This document shows, piece by piece, positions 1-8,436 of a DNA stretch of 64,000 nt. Both the position numbers and the translations under genes were made by a program. The stretch comes from AC-50 sp035640455 (lineage in GTDB: Bacteria; Actinomycetota; Thermoleophilia; Gaiellales; Gaiellaceae), in NCBI GenBank assembly GCA_035640455.1, contig DASQWB010000034.1, forward strand, positions 1-64,000. Direction: 5' to 3'. The stretch's first letter is position 1, and every line of letters starts with the position of its first letter. The notes under the pieces were generated by a model. The model was given only the letters and a program-made list of their open reading frames with translations. It made no database searches and was not told where the DNA came from.

Positions 1-137
<137 letters not shown>

Positions 138-164
138 TCACGTACCTCCGTTTGCGTTTCGCGT

Positions 165-476
165 TTAAGCGGGGACCGGCTCGCGGGTGCCGACCACCTT
201 CGCGAGGACGTCGGACTCGCGCAGGATCAGGATCTCGTCGGTGCCGAGCTTGACCTCGGTGCCACCGTACTTCGAGAAGACGATCTCGTCGCCCTCGGCC
301 ACGTCGAGCGGAATGAGCTCGCCCTTGTCGTTCCGGCTGCCCGGGCCGACGGCGAGGACGCGACCCCGCTGCGGCTTCTCCTTCGCGGTGTCCGGAAGGA
401 CGATGCCGCTCACCGTCGTCTCCTCCTCCTCCAGGACCTCCACGATCAGGCGGTCTCCCAGCGGCTGTAGATTCAT
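165..476 (-). CDS. groS: 10 kDa co-chaperonin GroES
   Basis: Forms the heptameric lid of the GroEL folding chamber. The 103-residue product begins [19 protein letters not shown] and has the mobile-loop region [17 protein letters not shown] at about residues 21-37 and the [20 protein letters not shown] strand (here [13 protein letters not shown]). Full length for the family. The ATG at 476 follows a strong ribosome site (GGAGG) about 7 nt upstream. First gene of the groS-groL operon, under a CIRCE operator. Confidence 0.96.
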   Translation of the reverse strand: MNLQPLGDRLIVEVLEEEETTVSGIVLPDTAKEKPQRGRVLAVGPGSRNDKGELIPLDVAEGDEIVFSKYGGTEVKLGTDEILILRESDVLAKVVGTREPVPA

Positions 477-512
477 GCAGCGCCTCCTACCTCAGTGACT
501 TTGTGACACCTG

Positions 513-539
513 TTGGCACTCTTCCTCGTCGAGTGCCAG
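513..539 (-). promoter_or_regulatory. CIRCE operator (HrcA binding site)
   Basis: The inverted repeat TTGGCACTC (513-521), 9-nt spacer, GAGTGCCAG (531-539) is the CIRCE heat-shock operator, one base per arm away from the consensus TTAGCACTC-N9-GAGTGCTAA. It overlaps the predicted transcription start of groS, where HrcA would block initiation until heat stress inactivates it. hrcA itself is not in the window. Confidence 0.93.
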
Positions 540-542
540 GGC

Positions 543-572
543 ATTCTAACCGGGCTTGCGCGCCGATCGCAA
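543..572 (-). promoter_or_regulatory. groS-groL promoter
   Basis: On the minus strand, TTGCGA (572-567) and TAGAAT (548-543) are separated by 18 nt and resemble a housekeeping sigma promoter. Transcription would start near 536, inside the CIRCE element, consistent with HrcA repression. Confidence 0.6.
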
Positions 573-605
573 GGTGCCTCGTGCGCTTGTGTTACAAAGG
601 CTTTC

Positions 606-1070
606 GTGCTCCGAGAGTTCTCCGCGGGAGGCGTCGTCGTCCGCCGCCTGCGTGGCCGCTGGATGCTGGCCGCGATCCGTCCCGGCGGCAAGCCGGAAGG
701 CGTGTGGGCCCTACCGAAGGGCCTCGTAGCGAAGGGCGAGAAGCCGGAGGAGACCGCTCTCCGCGAGGTCGCCGAGGAGACGGGGGTCGAGGCGGCGAGC
801 CTGGGCAAGCTCGGCGACGTCCGCTACGTGTACACGCGCGGTGGCGAGCGCATCTTCAAGGTCGTCAGCTTCTACCTCCTCCGCTACCGGCGCGGCCGCC
901 TCGGAGACCTGCCCTCGGCGCTCGCCTTCGAGGTCGCCGAGGCGCGCTGGCTCCCGCTCGAGGACGCCCCGCGCCTGCTCGCGTACAAGGGCGAGCGGGA
1001 CATGGCGGAACGGGCCCTCGCGCGGCTCTCGGCAGGCGCTTATGATCCTGAATCTGCCGCGGCCCGCTGA
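606..1070 (+). CDS. Nudix hydrolase
   Basis: Hydrolyses nucleoside-diphosphate-linked substrates; the substrate cannot be told. The 154-residue product has a complete Nudix box at about residues 38-60 (GLVAKGE, then REVAEETGV; pattern G-x5-E-x7-RE-x2-EE-x-GV), which binds the catalytic Mg2+. The open frame extends back to 513, but that would read through the CIRCE element and promoter of groS. GTG 606 is preferred: it begins VLREFSAGGVVV, a normal Nudix N-terminus, and a TACAAA hexamer lies 7 nt upstream, as in other leaderless genes here. Divergent from groS. Confidence 0.88.
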   Translation: MLREFSAGGVVVRRLRGRWMLAAIRPGGKPEGVWALPKGLVAKGEKPEETALREVAEETGVEAASLGKLGDVRYVYTRGGERIFKVVSFYLLRYRRGRLGDLPSALAFEVAEARWLPLEDAPRLLAYKGERDMAERALARLSAGAYDPESAAAR

Positions 1071-1080
1071 GGACGACGCG

Positions 1081-1425
1081 ATGTATGCCCTGAACTTCTA
1101 CTCCCCGATCGTCGCGGACCAGCTTCGGAGCCAGCGCAAGACCGCGACGATCCGGCTCGGCGACAAGTCGGCCAAGTACCGCAAGGGCATGGTCGTCCAG
1201 GTGCTCGTCGGCGTCCGGTTCGGCATACGGGAGAAGATCTTCGACGCCGTCATCGACAAGGTCGAGGTGAAGCGCCTGGACGAGCTCTCGCCGCGGGAGA
1301 TCGAGCACGACAACCCGGAGATCCGGCGCGTGGAGGAGATGGCCGGCTTCCTCGGCCAGCTCTACAACCGCGAGGTGTCGGCGGACGACACCGTCACGGT
1401 CATCCGCTTCTCGCAGATCCGCTGA
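1081..1425 (+). CDS. ASCH-domain protein
   Basis: 114-residue protein with the ASCH fold pattern: ALNFYSPIVADQLRSQRKTA at the start, then TIRLGDKSAKYRKGMVVQV, matching the beta-barrel entrance of ASCH/PUA-like RNA-binding domains. The family is proposed to bind RNA or modified nucleotides; its role here is unknown. GAGGAC precedes the ATG by 6-7 nt. It starts 10 nt after the Nudix stop, so the two are probably cotranscribed. Confidence 0.75.
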   Translation: MYALNFYSPIVADQLRSQRKTATIRLGDKSAKYRKGMVVQVLVGVRFGIREKIFDAVIDKVEVKRLDELSPREIEHDNPEIRRVEEMAGFLGQLYNREVSADDTVTVIRFSQIR

Positions 1426-1434
1426 CCGACGTGG

Positions 1435-1451
1435 GGGAACCCATGGTTCCC
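1435..1451. terminator. Short hairpin between convergent genes
   Basis: GGGAACC (1435-1441) and GGTTCCC (1445-1451) form a perfect 7-bp stem with a 3-nt loop, in the 128-nt gap between the convergent ASCH and zinc-ribbon genes. No clear T-run follows on either strand, so termination is only a suggestion. Nothing else recognisable lies in the gap. Confidence 0.35.
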
Positions 1452-1553
1452 GCACGGACCCCCTCCTTCTCGGCTTCGGCAAGGCCGATGCTTGTGAGCG
1501 CTGCGGCGGGAGCGCGGTCCCGCCTCCGCGCAGCGGTTTGCACGTGATTCCGA

Positions 1554-1826
1554 CTAGGTTCGGCGGATCTTCGTTCCGAAGAGCTCGGCGCTGCGGAGTG
1601 CCGCCCGGCAGCTCTCGCACTCGACCGCGAAGGCGGAGCTGAAAGGCGCGTCGCAGGCGGGGCAGCGGCGCAGCAGCTCGCCGCCGCACTGCGGACACGT
1701 CGCCGGCACCTCGTCCTCGAACTCCTCGAACCAGCGCCGCGCGGCGCCGCAGCTGAGGCAGACGGCAGCCCAATGGCCGAGCACGTTCCGGCGCTCCTCG
1801 CGCAGCCAGTCGGCGGCCCTGCCCAC
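1554..1826 (-). CDS. Zinc-ribbon protein
   Basis: About 90 residues with four CxxC-type pairs: CLSCG, CPQCG, CPACD and CESC, in two consecutive treble-clef-like zinc ribbons. The N-terminus is helical (RAADWLREERRNVLGHW). Function unknown; such modules usually bind nucleic acid or partner proteins. GTG 1826 is preferred over the in-frame GTG 1835, because a -10-like TAGAGT (1839-1834) lies exactly 7 nt before 1826 and would overlap the earlier codon. Confidence 0.7.
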   Translation of the reverse strand: MGRAADWLREERRNVLGHWAAVCLSCGAARRWFEEFEDEVPATCPQCGGELLRRCPACDAPFSSAFAVECESCRAALRSAELFGTKIRRT

Positions 1827-1887
1827 GAGCCGCACTCTAGCCGCGGGAGCCGGGCGGCCGAGAGGCCGCCCGGCCTTCGAGAGACGC

Positions 1888-3048
1888 CTAGAGGTTCGTG
1901 AACAACAGGTGGTTGTTCGCCGTGTTCGAGGACTTGACGATCGACTTCGTCGTCAGGTTATAGAGCGCCGAGCGAACGGTCGCGGGGCTTGACCCCGGAT
2001 GCCCCTGGAGGTACTGCGCGGCCACGCCGGTCGTGTGCGGCGTCGCCATCGACGTCCCGCTGATCGTGTTCGTAGCCGTGTCGCCCGTGTACCACGCCGA
2101 CGTGATCGAGACGCCGGGAGCGAACCAGTCGACGCAGCTCCCGTAGTTCGCCCACGAGGCCTTCGTGTCGGTCCGGTCGGTCGCGCTGATCGTCATCGCG
2201 GCCGCGACACGCGCCGGCGAGAAGTTACAGGCGTTCTGCGGGTTACCGAAGATGTCGCCGTTTCCGGCGGCGATCGCATAGCTCACGCCGTCGCTGATCG
2301 AGTTGTTCACGGCCGTGTCGAGCGAGCTCGAGGCGCCGCCGCCGAGGCTCATGTTCGCGACCGCCGACTGTCCGGCGAGGTGGTTGCCGGTCACCCAGTC
2401 GACGCCGGCGATCACGCCCGAGGTCGTCCCGCTGCCGTTGCAGCCGAGGACGCGGACCGAGACGAGCGTCACCGCCTTGGCGACGCCGTAAGTCGAGCCG
2501 CCGACGGTGCCCGAGACATGAGTCCCGTGGCCGTTGCAGTCGGAGGCCGAGCCGCCGGACGTGACCTCGTCGACGCCCTTGATCGCGCGGCCGCCGAATT
2601 GCGTGTGGGTGTACCGGATGCCCGTGTCGATGATGTACGCCTTCACGCCGCTCCCCGTGGCGGTGTACGTGAAGGTGCCGGAGAGCGGAAGCGAGCGCTG
2701 GTCGATTCGGTCGATCCCCCAGGTGGCGCCGGTCTGGGTCGTATCGGCCGTCATGACGCCGTCGGGCTCGACGTACTGCACGTTCGGCTCTTGGGCCAGC
2801 CGAGACACGGCCGCAGAGGGCAGCGTGAGCGAGTAGCCCTTGAGCGCGTGCGAGTACACGTACGTCACGGTGCCGCCGAAGCGGGCCGCCTGCTGCTGCG
2901 CGATCGCGGCCGGATCCGCGACCGAGTCGCGCAGGACGACGATGTACGAGGCGCGGTCCGACGCGGCGATCGAGGTCGCGCCGAGCGCGGCGAGGATCGC
3001 CGCGGCAACCGCCAGTACGAGGGCGGTGCGAGCCGCTGTCTTGAGCAA
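1888..3048 (-). CDS. Secreted subtilisin-like serine protease (S8A, proteinase K-like)
   Basis: 386-residue extracellular endopeptidase. The N-terminal signal peptide has a long hydrophobic run ending ATSIAAS (about residues 1-30). An inhibitor-I9 propeptide follows (ASYIVVLRDSVADPAAIAQQ to about 100). The S8 domain has Asp in IIDTGIRYTHTQF, His in NGHGTHVSGTVGG, oxyanion Asn in AIAAGNGD and Ser in SGTSMATPHTTG. The frame is open back to 3129, but TTG 3048 is preferred: AAAGGAGGACCG precedes it and it places the signal peptide at the N-terminus. Confidence 0.92.
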   Translation of the reverse strand: MLKTAARTALVLAVAAAILAALGATSIAASDRASYIVVLRDSVADPAAIAQQQAARFGGTVTYVYSHALKGYSLTLPSAAVSRLAQEPNVQYVEPDGVMTADTTQTGATWGIDRIDQRSLPLSGTFTYTATGSGVKAYIIDTGIRYTHTQFGGRAIKGVDEVTSGGSASDCNGHGTHVSGTVGGSTYGVAKAVTLVSVRVLGCNGSGTTSGVIAGVDWVTGNHLAGQSAVANMSLGGGASSSLDTAVNNSISDGVSYAIAAGNGDIFGNPQNACNFSPARVAAAMTISATDRTDTKASWANYGSCVDWFAPGVSITSAWYTGDTATNTISGTSMATPHTTGVAAQYLQGHPGSSPATVRSALYNLTTKSIVKSSNTANNHLLFTNL

Positions 3049-3203
3049 CGGTCCTCCTTTCTCTCTTGTGGTTCGGGACGCGCTCGACGGTCGACCCCCG
3101 CTGGCCGCAAGGCCGCTCGCGCCTGCCATCTCGGAAGCTCGTCGCCAGCTTGTCCCCTTTTAGGCGGTACTCATGGCAACCGCCTGCGGCTGCACTATCG
3201 CCA

Positions 3204-3235
3204 TCCGGCAAGGAATCCAAACGTCCCTTGCCGGA
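3204..3235. promoter_or_regulatory. Perfect palindrome between the protease and the E1 operon
   Basis: TCCGGCAAGG (3204-3213) and CCTTGCCGGA (3226-3235) are perfect 10-bp arms around a 12-nt centre, in the 237-nt divergent gap 3049-3285. It could be a DNA operator for the 2-oxoacid dehydrogenase operon, the protease or both, or an RNA hairpin in the protease leader. The rest of the gap also holds GGCGGT/ACCGCC (3163-3168/3179-3184) and GGCC-GCAA-GGCC near 3103. No known riboswitch core was recognised. Confidence 0.45.
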
Positions 3236-3285
3236 GGACGCAGTCGTTAGAGTTCGAGCGTTCCTGGGCCGTGACGGGGGTTTGA

Positions 3286-4332
3286 ATGGCGATTGCGAGA
3301 GAAGCCGAGCCGGTCGGCTCGCTGAGTGAGGTGAGGGAGGCCGGTCTCGACCGCGAGGACCTGCTCGCCGTCTACCGGAACCTCCTGCTGACGCGCGGGA
3401 TCGAGGAGCGCGGGCACATCCTTTATCGCCAGGGAAAGATTCCCGGCTCGTTCTACACGGGCCGCGGCAACGAGGCCGCGTCGGTCGGCGTCGCGACGGC
3501 GATGGGGCCGGACGACGTGGGCACCCCGCTCCACCGGGACATGGGCGTGCACGTCGTTCGAGGTGTGGAGCCGTGGCGGATCTTCGCCCAGTACATGGGC
3601 CGCGTCGACGGGCCGACGCACGGCAAGGACGGCAACGTCCACATGGCCGACTCGCGCCTCGGTCTGATCGCGATGGTGAGCCACCTGCCGGCGATGCTCC
3701 CGGTCGCCACCGGCTGCGCGCTTGCCTTCCGGATCCGCGGAGAGCGCCGCGTAGCCGTGGGCTGGTTCGGCGAGGGCGCTTCGGCGCGCGGCGACGCGCA
3801 CGAGGCGATGACGTTCGCCGGCACACGCCGGCTCCCGATCGTCTTCGTCTGCGACAACAACCAGTGGGCCTACTCGACGCCGTCGCACCTCGAGTACGCG
3901 ACCGAGCACGTCGCCGACCGCGCGGAGACCTACGGCTTCGAGGGCGTGGTCGTCGACGGCACCGACGTTCTCGCCGTCTACCGCGAGGCGAAGCGCGCGA
4001 TCGAGCGCGCGCGCAAGGGCGGCGGCCCGACGCTCCTCGAGTGCGTGACGCTGCGCATGGAAGGGCACGCCGTCCACGACGACGCCTTCTACGTTCCGAA
4101 GCCGATGCTCGAGGAGTGGGCGAAGAGCGACCCGCTCGAGCGGTTCCGCAGCTGGCTGCGGGAGAACGCCGATCTCGACGACGAGGAGGAAGAGGAGATC
4201 GCGGGCGGCGTGAAGCGGCTCCTGAACGACGCCCTCAAGCGCGCCGAGGAGTCGCCGCTCCCGGAGCCCGATCAGCTGCTCGACGGCGTCTTCGCCTCGC
4301 CCGAGGACCTCGACACCCCGCACCACAAGTAG
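3286..4332 (+). CDS. pdhA: 2-oxoacid dehydrogenase E1 component, alpha subunit
   Basis: Thiamine-diphosphate-dependent decarboxylating subunit of a pyruvate or branched-chain 2-oxoacid dehydrogenase complex. The 348 residues include LLLTRGIEERGHILYRQGKI at the start, the active-site entrance HRDMGVHVVRG, and the ThDP/Mg motif GEGASARGDAHEAMTFAG ending in CDNNQWAYS. This is the alpha/beta heterotetramer type. Start ATG 3286. First gene of the run E1alpha-E1beta-E2-lipB-lipA. Sequence alone does not separate pyruvate from branched-chain substrates, so the symbol is provisional. Confidence 0.88.
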   Translation: MAIAREAEPVGSLSEVREAGLDREDLLAVYRNLLLTRGIEERGHILYRQGKIPGSFYTGRGNEAASVGVATAMGPDDVGTPLHRDMGVHVVRGVEPWRIFAQYMGRVDGPTHGKDGNVHMADSRLGLIAMVSHLPAMLPVATGCALAFRIRGERRVAVGWFGEGASARGDAHEAMTFAGTRRLPIVFVCDNNQWAYSTPSHLEYATEHVADRAETYGFEGVVVDGTDVLAVYREAKRAIERARKGGGPTLLECVTLRMEGHAVHDDAFYVPKPMLEEWAKSDPLERFRSWLRENADLDDEEEEEIAGGVKRLLNDALKRAEESPLPEPDQLLDGVFASPEDLDTPHHK

Positions 4333-4334
4333 CC

Positions 4335-5309
4335 GTGGCAGAGAAGACCTACCTGCAGGCGATCTCCGACGGTCTCCGCGAGGAGATGCGGCGCGACAAG
4401 CGCGTCTTCGTGATCGGCGAGGACGTGGGCGTCTACGGCGGCGCCTTCAAGGTCACGCTCGGGTTCCAGGAGGAGTTCGGCCCCTGGCGCGTCATCGACG
4501 CGCCGCTCGCGGAGAGCGCGATCATCGGGGCGTGCACCGGCGCCTCGATCATGGGCATGCGGCCGGTCGCGGAGATGCAGTTCGCCGACTTCATCTCCTG
4601 CGGCTGGGACCAGCTCGTGACCGTCGCGGCCAAGCAGCGCTGGCGCGCCGGAACGCCGGTGCCGATCACCGTCCGGCTGCCCTCCGGCGGAGGTTTCTCG
4701 GGCGGTCCGTTCCACTCCCAGAACCCGGAGAGCTCGTTCGCTCACATCCCGGGCCTCAAATGCGTGTGCCCGGCGACACCCGAGGACGCGAAGGGCCTGC
4801 TCGCGAGCGCGATCCAGGATCCGAGCCCCGTCCTCTACTTCGAGCACAAACACCTCTACCGCCGCATCAAGGCGGAGGTGCCGGACGAGCGGATCACCGT
4901 CCCGATCGGCAAGGCGCGGATCCACCAGGAGGGCGATGACGTGAGCGTCGTCACCTGGGGCGCGATGGTCTATACCTCCGAGGAGGCCGCCAAGGAGCTG
5001 GCCGAAGACGACGTCTCGGTCGAGATCGTCGACCTGCGCTCGGTCATGCCCTGGGACAAGGGGGCCGTGCTCGAGAGCGTCCGCAAGACCTCGAAGGTGC
5101 TCGTGCTGCACGAGGACACGCGCAGCGGCGGCTTCGGCGCGGAGATCGCGGCGACGATCGCCGAGGAGGCCTTCGAGGACCTCGACGCCCCGGTGAAGCG
5201 GATCGCCGCTCCCGACACTCCCGTGCCCTTCTCGCCGCCGCTTGAGAAGGCGTTCATCCCACAGGTCGCCGACGTGGCGGCCGGACTGAGAGAGCTCGCC
5301 GAGTACTAG
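4335..5309 (+). CDS. pdhB: 2-oxoacid dehydrogenase E1 component, beta subunit
   Basis: Transketolase-type beta subunit (324 residues) that completes the ThDP site and reductively acylates lipoyl-E2. It begins VAEKTYLQAISDGLREEM and has FVIGEDVGVYGGAFKVT, the catalytic-loop segment RLPSGGGFSGGPFHSQ and the C-terminal swivel domain (SVVTWGAMVYTSEEA to DTPVPFSPPLEKAFIP). GTG 4335 is separated from the E1alpha stop by 2 nt. The pair is well conserved and in the usual order. Confidence 0.9.
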   Translation: MAEKTYLQAISDGLREEMRRDKRVFVIGEDVGVYGGAFKVTLGFQEEFGPWRVIDAPLAESAIIGACTGASIMGMRPVAEMQFADFISCGWDQLVTVAAKQRWRAGTPVPITVRLPSGGGFSGGPFHSQNPESSFAHIPGLKCVCPATPEDAKGLLASAIQDPSPVLYFEHKHLYRRIKAEVPDERITVPIGKARIHQEGDDVSVVTWGAMVYTSEEAAKELAEDDVSVEIVDLRSVMPWDKGAVLESVRKTSKVLVLHEDTRSGGFGAEIAATIAEEAFEDLDAPVKRIAAPDTPVPFSPPLEKAFIPQVADVAAGLRELAEY

Positions 5310-5319
5310 AGGAGGACGC

Positions 5320-6762
5320 GTGGCCACCACCCAAGCGATCGACGTCGTGATGCCGCAGATGGGCGTCTCGGTCTCCGAGGGGACGATCACGAAGTGGCTG
5401 AAGCAGGAAGGCGAGTCGGTCGCGGCCGACGAAGCCCTGCTCGAGATCTCGACCGACAAGGTCGACACCGAGGTGCCGAGCCCCGGCGAGGGCGTCCTCC
5501 AGCAGATCCTCGTCCCGGAGGGCGAGACCGTGGACGTGGGGACGAAGCTCGCCGTCATCGCACCCGAGGGCGCCGCCGCGCCGCCGGCCGCCGAGGAGCA
5601 GGCCACCGCCGAGCCGGAGCCGGCCGAACAGGAGGCCCCGGAGCCCGCGACGCAGCAGGCGGCAGACGAGGCGATGGCCGCCGCGAGCGAAGGCGTCGGG
5701 GACGTCGCTCCCTCGGCTGCCTCGAGACCCGCTCCTCCCGCCCCGAGCGAGGACGGCAAGACGTTCGTCTCGCCAGTCGTCGCGCGGATCGCCTCCGAGC
5801 ACGGCGTCGACCCGAACCAGGTGCAGGGCACCGGCCGCGGCGGCCGGGTCACGAAGAAGGACATCCTGGGCTTCATCGAGTCGGGCCCCGCCGAGCCGGC
5901 ACCCGCGCCTGCGCCTGCGGCAGCCGAGGCTCCGGCTCCTCCGCCCGCGCCTGCTCCGGCCCCCGAGCCGGCAGCCGCTCCACCGGCCCCGCCTCCTCCG
6001 CCCAAGCCGAGACCGGAGCCGGTCGCCGCCGAGGCCGCCGCGCCGCAGGCCGGCGAGATCCTCGAGCCGATGAACGCGATGCGCCGCGGGATCGCCGAGC
6101 ACATGCGGCGCTCGCTCGACACCTCCGCGCACGTCACCACCGTCTTCGAGGTCGACATGACGAAGGTGGTGCAAATCCGCAAGCGGCTAAAGCCGGAGTA
6201 TGAGAAGAGCTACGGCGTGAACCTCACCTACCTCGCGTTCATTGCGCGCGCGACGATCGAGGCGATCAAGCACTGGCCCTGGGTGAACGGCGAGATCCGC
6301 GGCGACAAGATCGTCCAGAAGCAATTCGTGAACCTCGGCATCGCGGTCGCGCTCGAGGGCGGCAAGGGCCTGATCGTCCCGGTGATCAAGAACGCCGAGG
6401 AGAAGAACCTGCTCGGGCTTGCGCGCGCGATCGCGGACGTCGCCGAGCGGGCGCGCTCGAAGCGCCTGACCCCGGACGACGTCCAGGGCGGGTCGTTCAC
6501 GATCACGAACCCCGGCGGCTGGGGCGCGATCATCGGGACGCCGATCATCAGCCAGCCGCAGGTCGCGATCCTCGACGTCGAGGCGCTCGTGAAACGGCCC
6601 GTGGTCGTCACCGACGAGAACGGCCAGGACCAGATCGCGATCCGGCACATGATGAACCTCTGCCTCTCGTACGACCACCGGCTCGTCGACGGCGCCTACG
6701 CGGCCCAGTTCATGAAGGAGCTCCGCGAGAACCTCGAGGGCTGGGAAGAGCAGTCGTACTAG
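5320..6762 (+). CDS. 2-oxoacid dehydrogenase E2 (dihydrolipoamide acyltransferase)
   Basis: 480-residue core enzyme that moves the acyl group from E1 to CoA. One lipoyl domain at residues 1-80 carries the lipoylated Lys in ISTDKVDTEVPS. An Ala/Pro/Glu-rich linker and a peripheral-subunit-binding domain follow (FVSPVVARIASEHGVD to TKKDILGF, about 148-188), then a second Pro/Ala linker. The catalytic domain from about 240 ends with SYDHRLVDGAYAAQF, containing the His-Asp catalytic motif. GTG 5320 follows GAGGAGG. No E3 gene is nearby, so E3 must come from elsewhere. Confidence 0.92.
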   Translation: MATTQAIDVVMPQMGVSVSEGTITKWLKQEGESVAADEALLEISTDKVDTEVPSPGEGVLQQILVPEGETVDVGTKLAVIAPEGAAAPPAAEEQATAEPEPAEQEAPEPATQQAADEAMAAASEGVGDVAPSAASRPAPPAPSEDGKTFVSPVVARIASEHGVDPNQVQGTGRGGRVTKKDILGFIESGPAEPAPAPAPAAAEAPAPPPAPAPAPEPAAAPPAPPPPPKPRPEPVAAEAAAPQAGEILEPMNAMRRGIAEHMRRSLDTSAHVTTVFEVDMTKVVQIRKRLKPEYEKSYGVNLTYLAFIARATIEAIKHWPWVNGEIRGDKIVQKQFVNLGIAVALEGGKGLIVPVIKNAEEKNLLGLARAIADVAERARSKRLTPDDVQGGSFTITNPGGWGAIIGTPIISQPQVAILDVEALVKRPVVVTDENGQDQIAIRHMMNLCLSYDHRLVDGAYAAQFMKELRENLEGWEEQSY

Positions 6763-6778
6763 AGGGATCGCCGACGGC

Positions 6779-7495
6779 ATGAGCACGGGCGCCTACCTCC
6801 TCGACCTGCGGGAGCCGGTGCGCTACCTGGAGGGTTGGGACCTCCAGCGCTCGCTCGCCGCGGCCGTGTCGCAGGGGGCGATGCCGGAGACGGTCGTGCT
6901 CCTCGAGCACTCGCCCGTCGTGACGCTCGGCCGCCGCGCTGACAAGAGCGAGCTCCACATTCCGGCCGACGCCGACGTCGAGGTCGTCGAGACGAACCGC
7001 GGCGGCAAGTCCACCTACCACGGGCCCGGGCAGCTCGTCTGCTACCCGATCCTCGACCTGACCCGGCACGGCACCGACGTCAAGCGGTACTGCCGCGACC
7101 TCGAGCGCGCGCTGCTGCTGACGCTCGAGCCGCTCGGGCTCGAGGCGACGACGATCGACGGCCTGACCGGGATCTGGCTCGAGCGCCCTCCGCGCAAGAT
7201 CGCGTCGATCGGCATCCACGTCGCGAAGTGGATCACGACGCACGGCTACGCCCTGAACGTCGACCTCGACACCGCGCCGTTCACGCAGTGGATCACCGCG
7301 TGCGGGCTCGAGGACGCGCAGTTCACGACAATCACTCAGGAGCTCGCGCGGCCGGTGTCGGTCGACGAGGTGCGGCCGGTCGCCGTCGCCGCGCTTGCCG
7401 AGGTCTTCGGGCTCGAGTTCGAGCAGCTTCCGGCCGACGACGGCGCCGGCCTCTGGCCACAGCCGGTGCACGCGAGGCTCGCGGCAACCGCGTAA
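6779..7495 (+). CDS. lipB: Octanoyl-(acyl-carrier-protein)-protein octanoyltransferase LipB
   Basis: Transfers octanoate from ACP to the lipoyl lysine of E2 and related domains, first step of endogenous lipoylation. The 238 residues contain LLEHSPVVTLGRRAD, the substrate loop RGGKSTYHGPGQLVCYP, the catalytic Lys in RKIASIGIHV and the catalytic Cys in WITACGLED. It lies 16 nt after E2, so the modifying enzyme is coexpressed with its substrate. Confidence 0.95.
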   Translation: MSTGAYLLDLREPVRYLEGWDLQRSLAAAVSQGAMPETVVLLEHSPVVTLGRRADKSELHIPADADVEVVETNRGGKSTYHGPGQLVCYPILDLTRHGTDVKRYCRDLERALLLTLEPLGLEATTIDGLTGIWLERPPRKIASIGIHVAKWITTHGYALNVDLDTAPFTQWITACGLEDAQFTTITQELARPVSVDEVRPVAVAALAEVFGLEFEQLPADDGAGLWPQPVHARLAATA

Positions 7496-7509
7496 CTACA
7501 CTGCCGGCG

Positions 7510-8430
7510 ATGCAGGGCTCGCTGCCAGTCGCCGAGCGGCCTCGCCGGCCGGAGTGGATGAAGGTCCGGGCGCCGAGCGCCGACTCGCGCTACTTCGACG
7601 TCAAGAAGCTCATCCACGGGCAGTCGCTGCACACGATCTGCGAGGAGGCGCGCTGCCCGAACATCGCCGAGTGCTGGGGGCGCGGCACGGCGACGTTCCA
7701 GATCCTCGGCGACACGTGCACCCGCGCGTGCCGCTACTGCTACGTCAACTCCGGCAAGCCAGAGCACCCGCCGGACCCGCTCGAGCCGCTCCGGCTCGCG
7801 CACGCGGCGGCGCAGATGGGCCTGAAGCACGTCGTCGTCACTTCCGTCGACCGCGACGACCTGCGGGATCGGGGCGCGGCGCATTACGCCGCGACCATTC
7901 GTGCACTCGTGCACAAGCTGCCGGAAGCGTCGGTGGAGGTGCTGACGCCCGACTTCCTCGGCGTCGAGGAGGAAGCACTTCGCACCGTCCTCGCCGAGCG
8001 GCCCGACGTCTTCAACCACAACATCGAGACCGTGCGCCGCCTGCACCGCCGGATGCGCGGCGCGAAGGCCTCGTACGAGAAGGCGCTCTGGCTCCTCCGC
8101 CGCGCGAAGGAAATCGCGGACTACCCCGTGCTGACGAAGTCGGGGATCATCGTCGGCCTGGGGGAGACGAACGACGAGGTCGTCGAGACGATGCGCGACC
8201 TCCGTGCGAACGGCGTCGACGTCGTCACGATCGGCCAATACCTGCAGCCGTCGGCGAAGCACACGCCGATCGACCGTTGGGTGCACCCGGACGAGTTCCG
8301 CTGGTTCGGGGAGCAGGGCGAGGCGCTCGGCTTCGGCTCGGTCTTCTCCGGTCCGCTCGTCCGCTCAAGCTACCGCGCCGACGAGCAGCGCCACGCGGCC
8401 GCGACCGGCCGCGGCGCGGTCGCCTACTAA
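7510..8430 (+). CDS. lipA: Lipoyl synthase LipA
   Basis: Radical-SAM enzyme that inserts two sulfurs into protein-bound octanoyl groups. The 306 residues carry the auxiliary-cluster motif CEEARCPNIAEC, the radical-SAM motif CTRACRYCYV, and the C-terminal RSSY that ligates the auxiliary cluster. The frame is open much further upstream in the shadow of lipB, but ATG 7510 gives the normal N-terminus. A TACACT hexamer (7497-7502), 7 nt before it, suggests an extra leaderless promoter. Confidence 0.95.
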   Translation: MQGSLPVAERPRRPEWMKVRAPSADSRYFDVKKLIHGQSLHTICEEARCPNIAECWGRGTATFQILGDTCTRACRYCYVNSGKPEHPPDPLEPLRLAHAAAQMGLKHVVVTSVDRDDLRDRGAAHYAATIRALVHKLPEASVEVLTPDFLGVEEEALRTVLAERPDVFNHNIETVRRLHRRMRGAKASYEKALWLLRRAKEIADYPVLTKSGIIVGLGETNDEVVETMRDLRANGVDVVTIGQYLQPSAKHTPIDRWVHPDEFRWFGEQGEALGFGSVFSGPLVRSSYRADEQRHAAATGRGAVAY

Positions 8431-8436
8431 GCCCCG

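Noticed and set aside
1999..3285. A 428-codon plus-strand open frame antisense to the secreted protease
   Set aside because: Arg/Ala/Gly-rich product without any motif, opposite a protease with a complete catalytic triad. Long antisense frames are expected at this GC content.
3049..3285. A cyclic-dinucleotide riboswitch before the protease
   Set aside because: Hairpins are present, but the conserved c-di-GMP-I and c-di-AMP core nucleotides were not found, so no riboswitch is annotated.
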